The notes: a model not told the origin generated them from the sequence alone. A stretch of DNA of 19,845 bases from Bacteroidales bacterium (GCA_017618435.1 JAFZUH010000295.1:1-19845), one strand, 5' to 3'. Shown: positions 7,859-16,605, counted from the first letter of the stretch. Translations and numbers: made by a program.

Positions 7859-9607
7859 TTATTTTGCTTGCAAGTTTTCACCGGCATCATCAACGATAAC
7901 GCCATAAAACCATTGAGGATATTCTGGATTGTTGGGACTATCCGAATAGGTCGGATTATGTCCGTTGCTCTTGAAACTGCCGTCTTCATTGGTTTTTTTG
8001 ATGTTGCCGTCAATATATTTTACCAATAAATAATTGGACAAATCTTCCCATGCGTTGAACATTCTTGAGGCTGCTTTTTCGGAGAAAGCATTGATTCTTT
8101 CAATGCCTTTTGCCGCGTCTGCATTATATGATTTGGCAAAGCCTTCTGTTTTTTCATTGACTTGTTTTTCAAAATCTGTTTCCAATTCATTTTGCACTTT
8201 TTGAATATCAACAATCATATCGCAGTATCTGGAATATGCAAAATTGCTTACACGATTGAACAACCAGAAGGCAGATGTTCTTGAATAAGTCATCATATTT
8301 CCGTTGCCTTGTTGGAAACAGCGAGGTATTTTGGTAATGCCACAAAACATTGGCACATAGCAGGTGCTATAAGTGTCATCAACGCCGAACCAAAGAATAC
8401 CGCCTATAGGAGCAGGATATTTTCCACGCATTTGAGCCACGAAAGAAAATCCTGTTTGTTGGGTGGACGTTGCACGTTCGTGTATATATTTTTTGCCGTT
8501 ATACGACCATGTCATGGGTCTCCAACGATAAGGGCAGGCAAATGGACCGGCACCTTTGTCTTTGGTCATATCCATAGATGTTCCTTCATAGTGGTCTCTC
8601 ATCAATTTGATAACATCAGCGAGGGCTAATTGTTCGGTTGGTTTTATCCACAAAGGCATTTTGTGGTTGAGGTTGTCTCCCCGTGCATAATCTTCATATT
8701 GTGCCATAAGTTGAGGATTTACTTTCATAAATCCGGCCCATACTCTTGCCTCGCAGTATCTTGCGGCACCAAAATCCAAAGGACTATACACATCGCTGAA
8801 ACTAAATTCTTCATCACTGCCGTTGTAGATTCCAATTGCCCGAGCATAAGAAATAACATCGGAAGCATAAACAACTTCAACATTAGGGTTGAATATTTTG
8901 GCTATATTTTTGCTACTGATACATGTTTTGCCGTTTTCTTTTGGAAAAGTTGTGATACGTGCTTGGTTGGCATGTCCGCAAACATATCCGTCAGGCACAC
9001 GCATTGCCACCCAAACCATTCCTTTGGTGTTGCGTTTGGGATCAATATTTCCTTTTTTATCTACTATTTTTTTGCCTTTTCCGATAAGTTCCATAATCCA
9101 TACTTCGTCAGCATCGGCAATGGAAAAAGATTCTCCGGAACTGTAATATCCATATTGGGATGTCAGTTCATGCATAATTTTTATGGCTTCTCTGGCTGTT
9201 TTTGCTCTTTGCAAAGTGGTGTAAATAAGGCTGCCATAATCCATTACGCCTTCTTTATCAACAAGTTCAGACCTTCCGCCATAGGTTGTTTCGGCAATAG
9301 TCAATTGGTGTTCGTTCATATTGCCGACCACAGAATAAGTTTTGGTAACTTGAGGAATTGAACCGAGTTTTTTACCGCTGTCCCAGTCGTAAATGTCTAC
9401 CATTGTTCCGGCAGGATAGGTGGCAGCGGGACGATAATACAATTCTCCATACAAAGTATGGGAATCTGCAGCATAGGTTACAAATGTGGATCCGTCTTTG
9501 CTGGCTCCTTTGGTAACTAAAAAGTTGGTACATGCTTGTGCTGCATTATAGCCTAATAAAAGTATGCCGGCAATCGCAGCGAAAATCATTTTTTTGTTAT
9601 ACATCAT
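7859..9607 (-). CDS. C69-family dipeptidase, secreted
   Basis: This 582-residue protein belongs to peptidase family C69 (PepD-like dipeptidases of the N-terminal-nucleophile fold). The signal peptide (residues 1-25, hydrophobic IFAAIAGILLLGY, ending AAQA) runs straight into CTNFLVTKGASKDGSTF. Cleavage would expose Cys26 as the catalytic N-terminal nucleophile. Other family-like stretches are SVVGNMNEHQLTIAETTYGG, EVWIMELIGKG and YVCGHANQARITTFP. It probably degrades dipeptides in the periplasm or outside the cell. The gene starts 9 nt after the stop of the DUF6913-like gene, shares its promoter, and ends at a clear intrinsic terminator. The second Met is an equally possible start. Confidence 0.93.
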   Translation of the reverse strand: MMYNKKMIFAAIAGILLLGYNAAQACTNFLVTKGASKDGSTFVTYAADSHTLYGELYYRPAATYPAGTMVDIYDWDSGKKLGSIPQVTKTYSVVGNMNEHQLTIAETTYGGRSELVDKEGVMDYGSLIYTTLQRAKTAREAIKIMHELTSQYGYYSSGESFSIADADEVWIMELIGKGKKIVDKKGNIDPKRNTKGMVWVAMRVPDGYVCGHANQARITTFPKENGKTCISSKNIAKIFNPNVEVVYASDVISYARAIGIYNGSDEEFSFSDVYSPLDFGAARYCEARVWAGFMKVNPQLMAQYEDYARGDNLNHKMPLWIKPTEQLALADVIKLMRDHYEGTSMDMTKDKGAGPFACPYRWRPMTWSYNGKKYIHERATSTQQTGFSFVAQMRGKYPAPIGGILWFGVDDTYSTCYVPMFCGITKIPRCFQQGNGNMMTYSRTSAFWLFNRVSNFAYSRYCDMIVDIQKVQNELETDFEKQVNEKTEGFAKSYNADAAKGIERINAFSEKAASRMFNAWEDLSNYLLVKYIDGNIKKTNEDGSFKSNGHNPTYSDSPNNPEYPQWFYGVIVDDAGENLQAK

Positions 9608-9616
9608 ATTTTAAAT

Positions 9617-10156
9617 TTATTTGTTTGACATTAGTAGGCTTAAATATTTTTCTGTTTGTTGCATAAATGTTGAAAAGGTATTTTCAGTATTTACAGTTAT
9701 AACAAAATCAGTATAATCAATAAAATCATTGTTGTTGCCAATACGGAACTGTGCATTGACAAATGATTGAAAATAATACAACAACCTATTGTCGGATATA
9801 TTGAACAATAGCAATATATCGTAAGATTTATTTTGCAAGATTTCTTTTGCTTCTTTGTCAATTGCTCCCCAGAAAGACACATGTTTTTTGTGAAACAAAT
9901 GCTCGTTTGCTTGTGAAAAATCCCTTTTCAAATGTTGATTGATATAACAAAAGACCTGAAATGTACAGTTGGCTGTTTTTTGCCATTCCGATATTTCGTT
10001 TGAAAGATTTTTCCATTGTTTATAATTTTGACAAGAAGCAAAAATACAGATATTCTTTGCTGTTTGGAGTTGAGGTATATCAATAATTTCATCTCTTTTT
10101 CTCATTTTCCAAGCAGAAAGATGTTTGTCAATATTCCGTTTCTGCAAAATGTTCAT
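9617..10156 (-). CDS. Conserved Bacteroidota protein, probably DUF6913
   Basis: This 179-residue soluble protein has no signal peptide or membrane segment. Its overall pattern is a basic N-terminus (NIDKHLSAWKMRKRD), a beta-strand-like ICIFASC, then HVSFWGAIDKEA, YDILLLFNISDN and NAQFRIGNNNDFIDYTDFVI. This resembles the Bacteroidota family DUF6913, whose function is not known to me. I place it there from memory of the family pattern, so the name is tentative. It is the first gene of an operon with the C69 dipeptidase, and a TATCTTTG box lies 20 nt upstream of its start. Nothing visible links it functionally to the peptidase. Confidence 0.7.
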   Translation of the reverse strand: MNILQKRNIDKHLSAWKMRKRDEIIDIPQLQTAKNICIFASCQNYKQWKNLSNEISEWQKTANCTFQVFCYINQHLKRDFSQANEHLFHKKHVSFWGAIDKEAKEILQNKSYDILLLFNISDNRLLYYFQSFVNAQFRIGNNNDFIDYTDFVITVNTENTFSTFMQQTEKYLSLLMSNK

Positions 10157-10176
10157 TTTTTATTGATTTGGAAAAG

Positions 10177-10184
10177 CAAAGATA
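10177..10184 (-). promoter_or_regulatory. -7 box for the DUF6913-like/C69 dipeptidase operon
   Basis: On the minus strand the sequence is TATCTTTG, 20 nt before the start codon. ATTGTTTAC lies about 16-19 nt further upstream and could serve as the -33 element. Confidence 0.65.
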
Positions 10185-10241
10185 CTCATTTTTTTGTAAA
10201 CAATATGAATATTGACGAAAAAATGATTTTTTGAAGTTTTT

Positions 10242-10264
10242 TATCTTTGAAAATGTTATCTTTG
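10242..10264 (+). promoter_or_regulatory. Tandem -7 boxes for the glycosyltransferase gene
   Basis: Two copies of TATCTTTG occur at 10242-10249 and 10257-10264, 15 nt apart, in the divergent gap with the DUF6913-like gene. The second lies 24 nt before a TTG codon at 10289, which matches the box-to-start distance of other genes here. Two promoters or a single one plus a chance copy are both possible. Confidence 0.55.
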
Positions 10265-10288
10265 CAAAAATCAATCAATAAAAACATT

Positions 10289-11473
10289 TTGAAAATAGCA
10301 GTTGTATTATCGCATATCCCATATCCGTTGGTGAAAGGTGAGCAAGTTAGGGCTTTTAACCAAATGAGAATATTGTCCCGCAATCACGATATTTATCTTT
10401 TTATTGTTTCGCAAGACCAGATGTCTGCCCAAGCCCAAGAGGCCTTGGCTAAAATAACGGAAGAAATAACGTTTTTCAAATTAAGCGGTTTTTCCGTATT
10501 TTTCAATAAGATGATAGCAAACATAAAGGGTTTGCCTTTGCTTTGCAGTCGTTTTTTCAATGCAGGTGTTTATACCCGATTGAACAGAAAATTAGATGAA
10601 TTAAAACCTGATGTTATTTATAATCAACTAATAACAACAACAGAATATACCAAAAACCGTAAGGAAAGAAAAATATTGGATTATCAGAATGTTTTTTCCA
10701 AAGATTTATGGCGTTTTATGGAAAAGACAAACAAAACTGCCAATAAAAAATATCTGAAACGTTATAAACGTTTGCAAAAATACGAATCGGATATTTTTAA
10801 ATATTTCGATGAGAAAACAATTATTACTCAGGTGGATAGAGATTGGATACAACATCATTGGGCAGATAGTATTGTTGTGGTGCCCAATGGAGTGGATATG
10901 TCCTATTTTTCTCCGCAAAATACAGAAAAACAATATGATATAATTTTTACGGGCAATATGTCCTATTTGCCCAATGTATTGGCTTGTGAATATATTGTCA
11001 AAGAGATTTTGCCCCAATTGTTGCAGAAATATGCTGATATAAAAATCGTATTATGTGGGGTGAATCCTTCTCCGCGGGTATTAGCATTAAAGAATACCCA
11101 TGTGGAGGTAACGGGTTATGTTGAAGATATTCGGGATTATTACGCCAAATCAAAATTGTTTTTGGCTCCTTTGGAAATCGGTTCGGGTCTGCAAAACAAA
11201 TTGTTGGAAGCCATGGCCATGAAATTGCCTTGCATTGCTTCTCCTTTGGCGAGTGAGCCATTAAAAGCCGATGCCAATCGGGATATATTGATTTGCAATA
11301 GTGTATTGGGTTATGTTGATGCTATAGACAATTTATTGCAAAACAAGGATTTGTACAATTCTATTGCCGAAAATGCTTTCCGTTTTGTGCAACAACATTA
11401 CAATTGGGAACATACGACAGCAATACTCAACAATTTAATTGTCAATCCGTCTGATAATGCTGCAAAACGTTAG
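10289..11473 (+). CDS. Glycosyltransferase, GT4-like (PEP-CTERM/EpsH1-associated sugar transferase type)
   Basis: This is a GT-B-fold glycosyltransferase of about 394 residues. The N-terminal domain begins KIAVVLSHIPYPLVKGEQVR, the usual acceptor-side start. The C-terminal nucleotide-sugar domain shows VVVPNGVDMSYFSP, FTGNMSYLPN and LAPLEIGSGLQNKLLEAMAM, whose Glu residues bind the donor in family 4 enzymes. The pattern is closest to the sugar transferases associated with exopolysaccharide systems. The frame is open further upstream to TTG 10247 and ATG 10253, but those codons overlap the two TATCTTTG promoter boxes. I therefore choose TTG at 10289, which gives the family-typical M-K-I-A-V start. 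It is convergent with the O-antigen ligase-like gene, 46 nt away, and probably contributes to surface glycan synthesis. Confidence 0.9.
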   Translation: MKIAVVLSHIPYPLVKGEQVRAFNQMRILSRNHDIYLFIVSQDQMSAQAQEALAKITEEITFFKLSGFSVFFNKMIANIKGLPLLCSRFFNAGVYTRLNRKLDELKPDVIYNQLITTTEYTKNRKERKILDYQNVFSKDLWRFMEKTNKTANKKYLKRYKRLQKYESDIFKYFDEKTIITQVDRDWIQHHWADSIVVVPNGVDMSYFSPQNTEKQYDIIFTGNMSYLPNVLACEYIVKEILPQLLQKYADIKIVLCGVNPSPRVLALKNTHVEVTGYVEDIRDYYAKSKLFLAPLEIGSGLQNKLLEAMAMKLPCIASPLASEPLKADANRDILICNSVLGYVDAIDNLLQNKDLYNSIAENAFRFVQQHYNWEHTTAILNNLIVNPSDNAAKR

Positions 11474-11519
11474 CATTTTTCTGCTATTTGAAGTGTTTGG
11501 AAACATTATTCGGGGTTTG

Positions 11520-12824
11520 TTATTGATTTTTCTGTTCGGATAAAAAATAGGGTATTCGCAAGAAAGAACAGAAAAAAACAAAAAACATAATGCCGATTTG
11601 CCGTTCTAAAATGGCTTCAAAACAAAAGGAAAACAGGCAAATAAAAAGGAACAATAAAAATTGTATATTTTTGTTTTTGAATCCGCTGTAAATTAGTTCA
11701 AAAATAAGCAAGCCGAATATCAGAATGCCCAACAAGCCCATGCCTGTAAAAATCTCCAAATATTGATTGTGGGCGTTTAATTTGTTTTCATAGGGTCTGG
11801 TATATCCCATTTCTTTGGCCAAAGCCGCTCCTTTTTCGTTAATGTCGACAATGCCGAGTCCTTTGGGAAAAGCCTCTTTACCAAGTATGGCATAGACATG
11901 CCACGCCTGCATTCGCGTATCGTAATATTTGGGAGTGTGGGCAATGGTAGTGTGTGTGTTGTATTCCACTTCTTCTCTTAGAATGTCTTTGGTTGCAACA
12001 AATCTGTTGTTTTGTTTGGGCATAAACAATAGCACAAGAATTGCACAAAGCACAGGAAGTGTCAAAATCTTTATTAACACAAGTATCTGTTTTGGAGAAC
12101 GGAACAACAAATAAATAAAATAGATAGCAAATGTTAGTATGGTGGCCAATATGGTACTCCGAGAAAACAATAAAACAATGCCTCCAAATAAAAATATTGT
12201 TACAAAAATAGTCAATATTTGTGATATTATATTCCAATTATTTTTTATACAATTGTATATTAGTAAAATAACGGAAAGGAGATATATCATGGAAATATAG
12301 GTGGGGTGGTAGTGCCATGATAGATTGGCATAGTAATAATGAGACATATCAAAGTGTTGTTCTTCTGTTGCAAAAGCATGTCCAATCAAGACAATTAAGG
12401 AAACAAGACAAGAACCGGCCAGTGTACAGATGAGCATGTTTATTTTTTTTGCCGATAATACATCTGTTTTTTGAACGGCAAAAACTATAGGCACAATTAC
12501 ATAAGGTAATTTTTGAACCATATTGTCGAATAGATATACATCTGAAATGAGAATACCATAAAGGTAAACTAAATAGAAAAGCAAAAATGGAATTGTTTTA
12601 CCCCATACTGTTTTTCTTTCAAGATGTTGGTATGTCATTTTTACATTTTTAGTCTTGATATTCAAAAACAAAAACACCAGTTCGTTGATAAAGAACAAGG
12701 CTGTAATCAAAGGTGTTATATTGAAAAAATCAGGAGTGGTGCAAGGCAATGCCACTAAAAAGGCAAACAGCAACACAAAAAATGTTTGTTGATGAATTTG
12801 TTCTATTTTAGTGATTGTATTCAT
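11520..12824 (-). CDS. O-antigen ligase/polymerase-like membrane protein
   Basis: This integral membrane protein of about 434 residues has many hydrophobic helices, for example FFVLLFAFLVALP, IPFLLFYLVYLYGIL and LLGILIFGLLIFEL. The large loop between helices ends in NAHNQYLEIFTGMGLLG, the conserved Wzy_C-type motif of O-antigen ligases and polymerases. These proteins join or extend lipid-linked glycans on the periplasmic side of the inner membrane. The frame is open upstream to 12923, but that would overlap the preceding gene by almost 90 nt. The ATG at 12824, 10 nt after the preceding stop, is the better start. It is co-transcribed with the T9SS cargo gene and lies next to a glycosyltransferase. 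Ligase and polymerase cannot be told apart from the sequence. Confidence 0.87.
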   Translation of the reverse strand: MNTITKIEQIHQQTFFVLLFAFLVALPCTTPDFFNITPLITALFFINELVFLFLNIKTKNVKMTYQHLERKTVWGKTIPFLLFYLVYLYGILISDVYLFDNMVQKLPYVIVPIVFAVQKTDVLSAKKINMLICTLAGSCLVSLIVLIGHAFATEEQHFDMSHYYYANLSWHYHPTYISMIYLLSVILLIYNCIKNNWNIISQILTIFVTIFLFGGIVLLFSRSTILATILTFAIYFIYLLFRSPKQILVLIKILTLPVLCAILVLLFMPKQNNRFVATKDILREEVEYNTHTTIAHTPKYYDTRMQAWHVYAILGKEAFPKGLGIVDINEKGAALAKEMGYTRPYENKLNAHNQYLEIFTGMGLLGILIFGLLIFELIYSGFKNKNIQFLLFLFICLFSFCFEAILERQIGIMFFVFFCSFLRIPYFLSEQKNQ

Positions 12825-12834
12825 ATTTTTATAC

Positions 12835-14304
12835 CTATTGAATGTTGATTTTTGTAACGGATTGCCCATGTTTGTGGGTATATTGCAAAAAATAAATGCC
12901 TTTAGGTAAGTTGGTAACATCAATTACAATGTGTTCATCGTTTGATTGTATATGTTTGCATTTTTGTCCTAAAGCAGAATAAAGGTTGATGTCTATTTTT
13001 TTACCAGAGTTGTTGTGAATGTGAATTGTTTGGTTTTCAATAGGATTTGGATAAATTTTCACAAATTTATCTTCCTTTGTTTTTGCTGTAATGGCTTGAG
13101 GTTGTGCTTGTAGGAAAGGTGAATAGAAGACTTTTCCTAAATTGGCATTATCAGGTTGATGTACAATCGCATTTTCTATTTCCAACGAATCGTTGCTACT
13201 CCAATAGTTGCCGATAGCATAAATATTGTCGGCACTGTTATTGTATAAATCATATTTGATACCGCTATTGCCATTGTCATAGATGGAATTGTTGCCGTAG
13301 TCATTAAATGTTCCCATATCAATGGCGTGATGATTGATGGCGGTGATTCCCCAAAGATTGCCTGTAATGACATTGCCTCTTAAATACGCACGCATGGAAG
13401 AATCTATACCATAAATGCTGATACCGCTTCCTCCATTGTTGGGAGTTGTTTCTAAATTGTTGTCAATAAAATAGTTATTGAGAATTATAGAAGAAATGTT
13501 TTTGCCATATTGAGTGAACCCATAGCGGTTGTTTTTTATTGTGTTGTTTGCGATAAGCATTTTTGTAACAATATTGCTTGGATAGATATTCATAATTCCA
13601 ATACCGCCGGACATGTTCGAGGCAAGGCCTTCTATGGTGTTGCCTATAATGTAAAGGGTGTCTTCTGTTGCGGGACCGATATTTATTTGAGGAATGTTGC
13701 CATTGCTTAAATCGTTGTTGTACAGAATATTATTTATTATTTTTGGGGAACCGTAAGTGTTTGCAGGGGAAGCGATAGCCGCTTTTTGATTGTCATGAAA
13801 ATAACAATGTTGTATAACAGGGTTACAATTCATATAATTGATGCATGCATCGGAAAAATTTCTGAATTCGCATTTGTCAAATTCCATATTTGTTGTGGAA
13901 ACCAAAACACGATAGCAGTTTTCTATAATCAACATGGAAAGTGTTGTGGCAGTAGCATTGTCAAAATGAATACTGAAAAATTTGTTGCTCATCAAATCTC
14001 CGCTCAACAACAAAGAATCTGTTCTTTTTTCTGTCAATAATGTTCCTTGTATAGTTATTTCGATATTGTCGGCCATATTTATGCAGGTTACGGCATTTTC
14101 AAGCAAAAGCGTATCGCCTTGCAAAATAGTGATATTTTCTCCGATTACAAATTTTCCGTCTGCCAATTTTTGCACATTAATAGAATCTGTGTTGCTTAAT
14201 TCAGTGATAGTGTAGCATATTCCATTTCCACTGCTTGTCCATTGGGCTTTGGCACTCCAACAGCAAGCAAACATTACAATTGTAATAATAATATTTCTAT
14301 ACAT
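12835..14304 (-). CDS. Secreted right-handed beta-helix protein with T9SS sorting domain
   Basis: This 489-residue protein starts with a signal peptide (IIITIVMFACCWSAKAQ). The central part (about 110-400) consists of short Asn-rich repeats such as IIGNTIEG, IANNTIKNNRYGF and LRGNVITGNLWG, typical of parallel beta-helix or pectate-lyase-like folds. The last 75 residues form a type A C-terminal domain, KIYPNPIENQTIHI followed by LPKGIYFLQY and VTKINIQ at the very end. This domain directs export by the type IX secretion system and anchoring at the surface. No catalytic residues are evident; binding or adhesion is as likely as polysaccharide cleavage. It is the first gene of an operon with the O-antigen ligase-like gene, preceded by a TACCTTTG box. 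Confidence 0.9.
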   Translation of the reverse strand: MYRNIIITIVMFACCWSAKAQWTSSGNGICYTITELSNTDSINVQKLADGKFVIGENITILQGDTLLLENAVTCINMADNIEITIQGTLLTEKRTDSLLLSGDLMSNKFFSIHFDNATATTLSMLIIENCYRVLVSTTNMEFDKCEFRNFSDACINYMNCNPVIQHCYFHDNQKAAIASPANTYGSPKIINNILYNNDLSNGNIPQINIGPATEDTLYIIGNTIEGLASNMSGGIGIMNIYPSNIVTKMLIANNTIKNNRYGFTQYGKNISSIILNNYFIDNNLETTPNNGGSGISIYGIDSSMRAYLRGNVITGNLWGITAINHHAIDMGTFNDYGNNSIYDNGNSGIKYDLYNNSADNIYAIGNYWSSNDSLEIENAIVHQPDNANLGKVFYSPFLQAQPQAITAKTKEDKFVKIYPNPIENQTIHIHNNSGKKIDINLYSALGQKCKHIQSNDEHIVIDVTNLPKGIYFLQYTHKHGQSVTKINIQ

Positions 14305-14334
14305 TTCTTATATTTAAGATTTAATAATGAGCAA

Positions 14335-14342
14335 CAAAGGTA
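14335..14342 (-). promoter_or_regulatory. -7 box for the T9SS cargo/ligase operon
   Basis: On the minus strand TACCTTTG lies 30 nt before the start codon of the beta-helix gene. A TTTG at 14359-14362 (minus strand) is 16 nt further upstream, slightly short of the usual spacing. Confidence 0.6.
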
Positions 14343-14439
14343 TAAAAAATATTCCAATCAAAATTTTCTTGATATTAAGTTGTTTGAATAGATTTTTGTT
14401 AAAAAAAGCATAGCAAGTGGAAAGAAAATAAAAATATTG

Positions 14440-14447
14440 TACCTTTG
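14440..14447 (+). promoter_or_regulatory. -7 box for the thioesterase-recX-prfB-pepT operon
   Basis: TACCTTTG lies about 91 nt before the thioesterase start, leaving a longer 5' leader than the other units. The leader holds only a weak inverted repeat, TTTGTT/AACAAA. I see no riboswitch. Confidence 0.55.
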
Positions 14448-14538
14448 CGGAAAAATTGATTTTATCTGTCATTTGTATTTTTGTTTTTAACAAACAAGAT
14501 ACGTAAATATTTGATATAAAGTAGAAAAGTGTAGAGAT

Positions 14539-15018
14539 ATGAAACGGAAAATCAAAAATGCTTTTGCAAAAGACGAATACCATTGTTTTGGTTGTTCGCC
14601 CTATAATCCCATTGGTTTGAACCTGCAATTTTATGAAGTTGATGATTATATAGAATCAGAATGGAAACCTTGTGTTCATTACGAAGGCTATCCCGGTAGT
14701 ATTCATGGGGGCATTCAGGCGGTTTTGATGGACGAAATTGCAGCTTGGACAATGTATATCAAAGCCCAAAGAGCAGGGGTTACAGCAAAAATGAACATCC
14801 GATATAGAAAACAACTTGATAGTGAGCAGAAAACAATTATCTTGCGAGGCAAACTGCGTGAAATAAAACACAATTTGTGTTTTATGGAGACACAAATACT
14901 GAATGAAAAAAATGAAATCTGTTCGGAGGCCGAAGTTGTCTATTTCTGCTATTCTCCTGAACAATCGGTGAATGAATGCCATTTCCCTGCTGATTTCAAT
15001 AGTTTTTTTGAAGAATAA
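14539..15018 (+). CDS. PaaI-like hotdog-fold thioesterase
   Basis: This 159-residue cytoplasmic protein has the hotdog-fold acyl-CoA thioesterase signature GSIHGGIQAVLMDEIAAW at about 54-71. In it the HGG turn and the following Asp/Glu on the central helix form the active site. The second half (KMNIRYRKQLDSEQ, then ILRGKLREI) fits the remaining beta strands. The N-terminal CFGCSPYNPIGLNLQF is common in the Bacteroidota relatives and has a CxxC pair. These enzymes hydrolyse acyl-CoA or similar thioesters; the substrate is unknown. It is the first gene of the five-gene operon, and its TAA shares one base with the recX ATG. Confidence 0.9.
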   Translation: MKRKIKNAFAKDEYHCFGCSPYNPIGLNLQFYEVDDYIESEWKPCVHYEGYPGSIHGGIQAVLMDEIAAWTMYIKAQRAGVTAKMNIRYRKQLDSEQKTIILRGKLREIKHNLCFMETQILNEKNEICSEAEVVYFCYSPEQSVNECHFPADFNSFFEE

Positions 15019-15500
15019 TGGAAGAAAAACCCAAGCGTATCGTTACAACATTGCAAGCCATCGAAAAGGTGAAACGATATTGTGCCATGGCAGAACATTG
15101 TCAAGAAGATGTGCGGCAAAAGCTAAAATCGTATGATGTTGATAATGATAAAATTGAATCCATTATTTGCGACCTTATTGCAGAAAAATATATTGATGAA
15201 TTGAGATATGCCACTGCATTTGTAAAAGGAAAAACAAACATTAAATCATGGGGAAAACTCAAGATTATCAATGAATTGAAGAAGAAAAAAATCAGTCAGA
15301 AATGTATTGACATGGCATTGGGAAATATTTCCGAGACTGATTTTCTACAAAAAATGGATATATTGGCGAAAAAATGGTTGAAAACACATCAAAATGAGCC
15401 TCAAAATCAAATAAAACAAAAACTTTTTCGTTTTTTATATTCCAAGGGCTATTCCCCTGATGAAATATGGAATTTTTTGAACAAAACTAATTTTTTATAA
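15018..15500 (+). CDS. recX: Regulatory protein RecX
   Basis: This 160-residue, lysine-rich all-helical protein has the three tandem RecX helical repeats. The family motifs are ALEKVKRYC-like near residue 15 (here AIEKVKRYCAMAEHCQEDVRQ), LIAEKYIDELRYATAFVKGK, and WGKLKIINELKKKKIS. RecX binds RecA and limits RecA filament extension during recombination and the SOS response. recA is not in the window. It overlaps the thioesterase stop by 1 nt and ends 5 nt before prfB, so it is probably translated by coupling. Confidence 0.93.
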   Translation: MEEKPKRIVTTLQAIEKVKRYCAMAEHCQEDVRQKLKSYDVDNDKIESIICDLIAEKYIDELRYATAFVKGKTNIKSWGKLKIINELKKKKISQKCIDMALGNISETDFLQKMDILAKKWLKTHQNEPQNQIKQKLFRFLYSKGYSPDEIWNFLNKTNFL

Positions 15501-15505
15501 GAATT

Positions 15506-16598
15506 ATGGTATTGGTAAACGGATTAAAAGATTTGCAACAACGTCTTTCCGAGATTCGGAGGCATCTTTGACATTGACAAAAAATTACAATATCTTGCCG
15601 AACAAGAAGAAATAACTCACGCTCCCGATTTTTGGAACAATCCACAAGAGGCTGAAAAACAATTGAAAAATATCAGTCGTGTAAAAACATGGACAGATAT
15701 GTTTGCTCAAACGCAAACCTTGGTGGAAGAATTGGAAATAGCATTGGAATTGTTTGGAATAGAAGAAATTACTGAACAAGAGTTAGACAAAGCCTACGAA
15801 AAAGCCTTGGCAAGCGTAGAAAAAATGGAGTTTCGGCGAATGATGTCAGGTGAAGAGGATAGACTTGGCGTTACCATCACCATCAATTCCGGAGCAGGCG
15901 GCACTGAAAGTCAGGATTGGGCAGAAATGCTTTTGCGAATGTATATGCGTTGGGGGGAAATGCATGGCTATAAAATCCGCGAATTAGACCGCTTGGATGG
16001 CGATGTAGCCGGTATCAAGTCAGTTACCATCGAATTGGAAGGAGAATACGGCTATGGCAACCTAAAAGGTGAAAGCGGGGTGCATCGTTTGGTAAGGCTT
16101 TCGCCTTTTGATGCAGCCAACAAACGCCATACTTCCTTTGCTTCGGTGTTTGCCTGTCCTGTTATTGATGAAAATATAAACATTGTTGTCAATCCTAGTG
16201 ATATTGTTTGGGATACTTTTCGTAGCGGAGGTCCGGGAGGACAAAATGTCAATAAAGTGGAAACGGCGGTCAGGCTTCACCACCAACCTTCAGGTTTGGT
16301 AATTGAATGTCAGGAAACACGCTCGCAACTGCAAAACAAAGAAAAAGCCATACAAATGCTTAAATCAAGGCTTTATGAAATTGAATTGCAGAAAAAATAT
16401 GCCAAAATTGATGAAATTGAAAGCAATAAAAAGAAAATAGAATGGGGGTCGCAAATTAGAAATTATGTGTTACACCCCTACAAATTGGTAAAAGATATGC
16501 GTACAAATTATGAAACATCTAATGCACAAGCCGTTTTAGACGGTCATATAGATGAATTTTTAAAAGCATATCTTATGGCTTTTGGCTCTGGTCAATAA
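15506..16598 (+). CDS. prfB: Peptide chain release factor 2, with programmed +1 frameshift
   Basis: This gene recognises UGA and UAA stop codons and releases the finished peptide. It has two frames: 15506-15568 encodes MVLVNGLKDLQQRLSEIRRHL and stops at TGA 15569-15571, and the second frame runs from GAC 15570 to TAA 16596-16598. Skipping one base (T15569) gives a 363-residue protein, the normal RF2 length. Family motifs are the anticodon-like SPF at about 199-201 and the catalytic GGQ at about 244-246, inside SGGPGGQNVNKVETA. An annotation starting at ATG 15663 would miss the first 52 residues. The gene lies 5 nt after recX and 8 nt before pepT. Its expression is autoregulated: low RF2 lets the ribosome pause at UGA and slip. 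Confidence 0.97.
15558..15572 (+). promoter_or_regulatory. RF2 programmed +1 frameshift site
   Basis: The slippery CTT TGA C (15566-15572) has a Shine-Dalgarno-like GGAGG at 15558-15562, exactly 3 nt before CTT. This is the same layout as the E. coli prfB site. The pause at UGA and the internal SD push the ribosome from CUU to UUU in +1, joining both frames. Confidence 0.96.
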
Positions 16599-16605
16599 AA
16601 TTATT

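Noticed and set aside
8630..9361. 243-codon plus-strand open frame inside the C69 dipeptidase gene
   Set aside because: It is a shadow of the C69 frame; the real gene has a signal peptide, a catalytic Cys and a terminator.
12825..12923. Longer N-terminus for the O-antigen ligase-like protein
   Set aside because: It would overlap the sorting-domain end of the preceding gene. ATG 12824 follows that stop by 10 nt and begins a normal membrane-protein N-terminus.
13500..13800. Asn-rich repeats in the beta-helix gene as a CRISPR-like or DNA repeat array
   Set aside because: The repeats are protein-level and degenerate at the DNA level, with no constant repeat or spacer lengths.
14448..14538. Riboswitch or small RNA in the long leader before the thioesterase gene
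   Set aside because: Only a weak A/T-rich inverted repeat (TTTGTT/AACAAA) is present and no conserved riboswitch core is recognisable.
15569..15571. In-frame TGA as evidence that prfB is a pseudogene
   Set aside because: It is the conserved regulatory stop of the RF2 frameshift site, with an SD-like GGAGG at the correct distance.
15663..15665. ATG 15663 as the prfB start
   Set aside because: It is internal to RF2. The programmed frameshift at 15566-15572 joins the upstream frame and restores the normal length.
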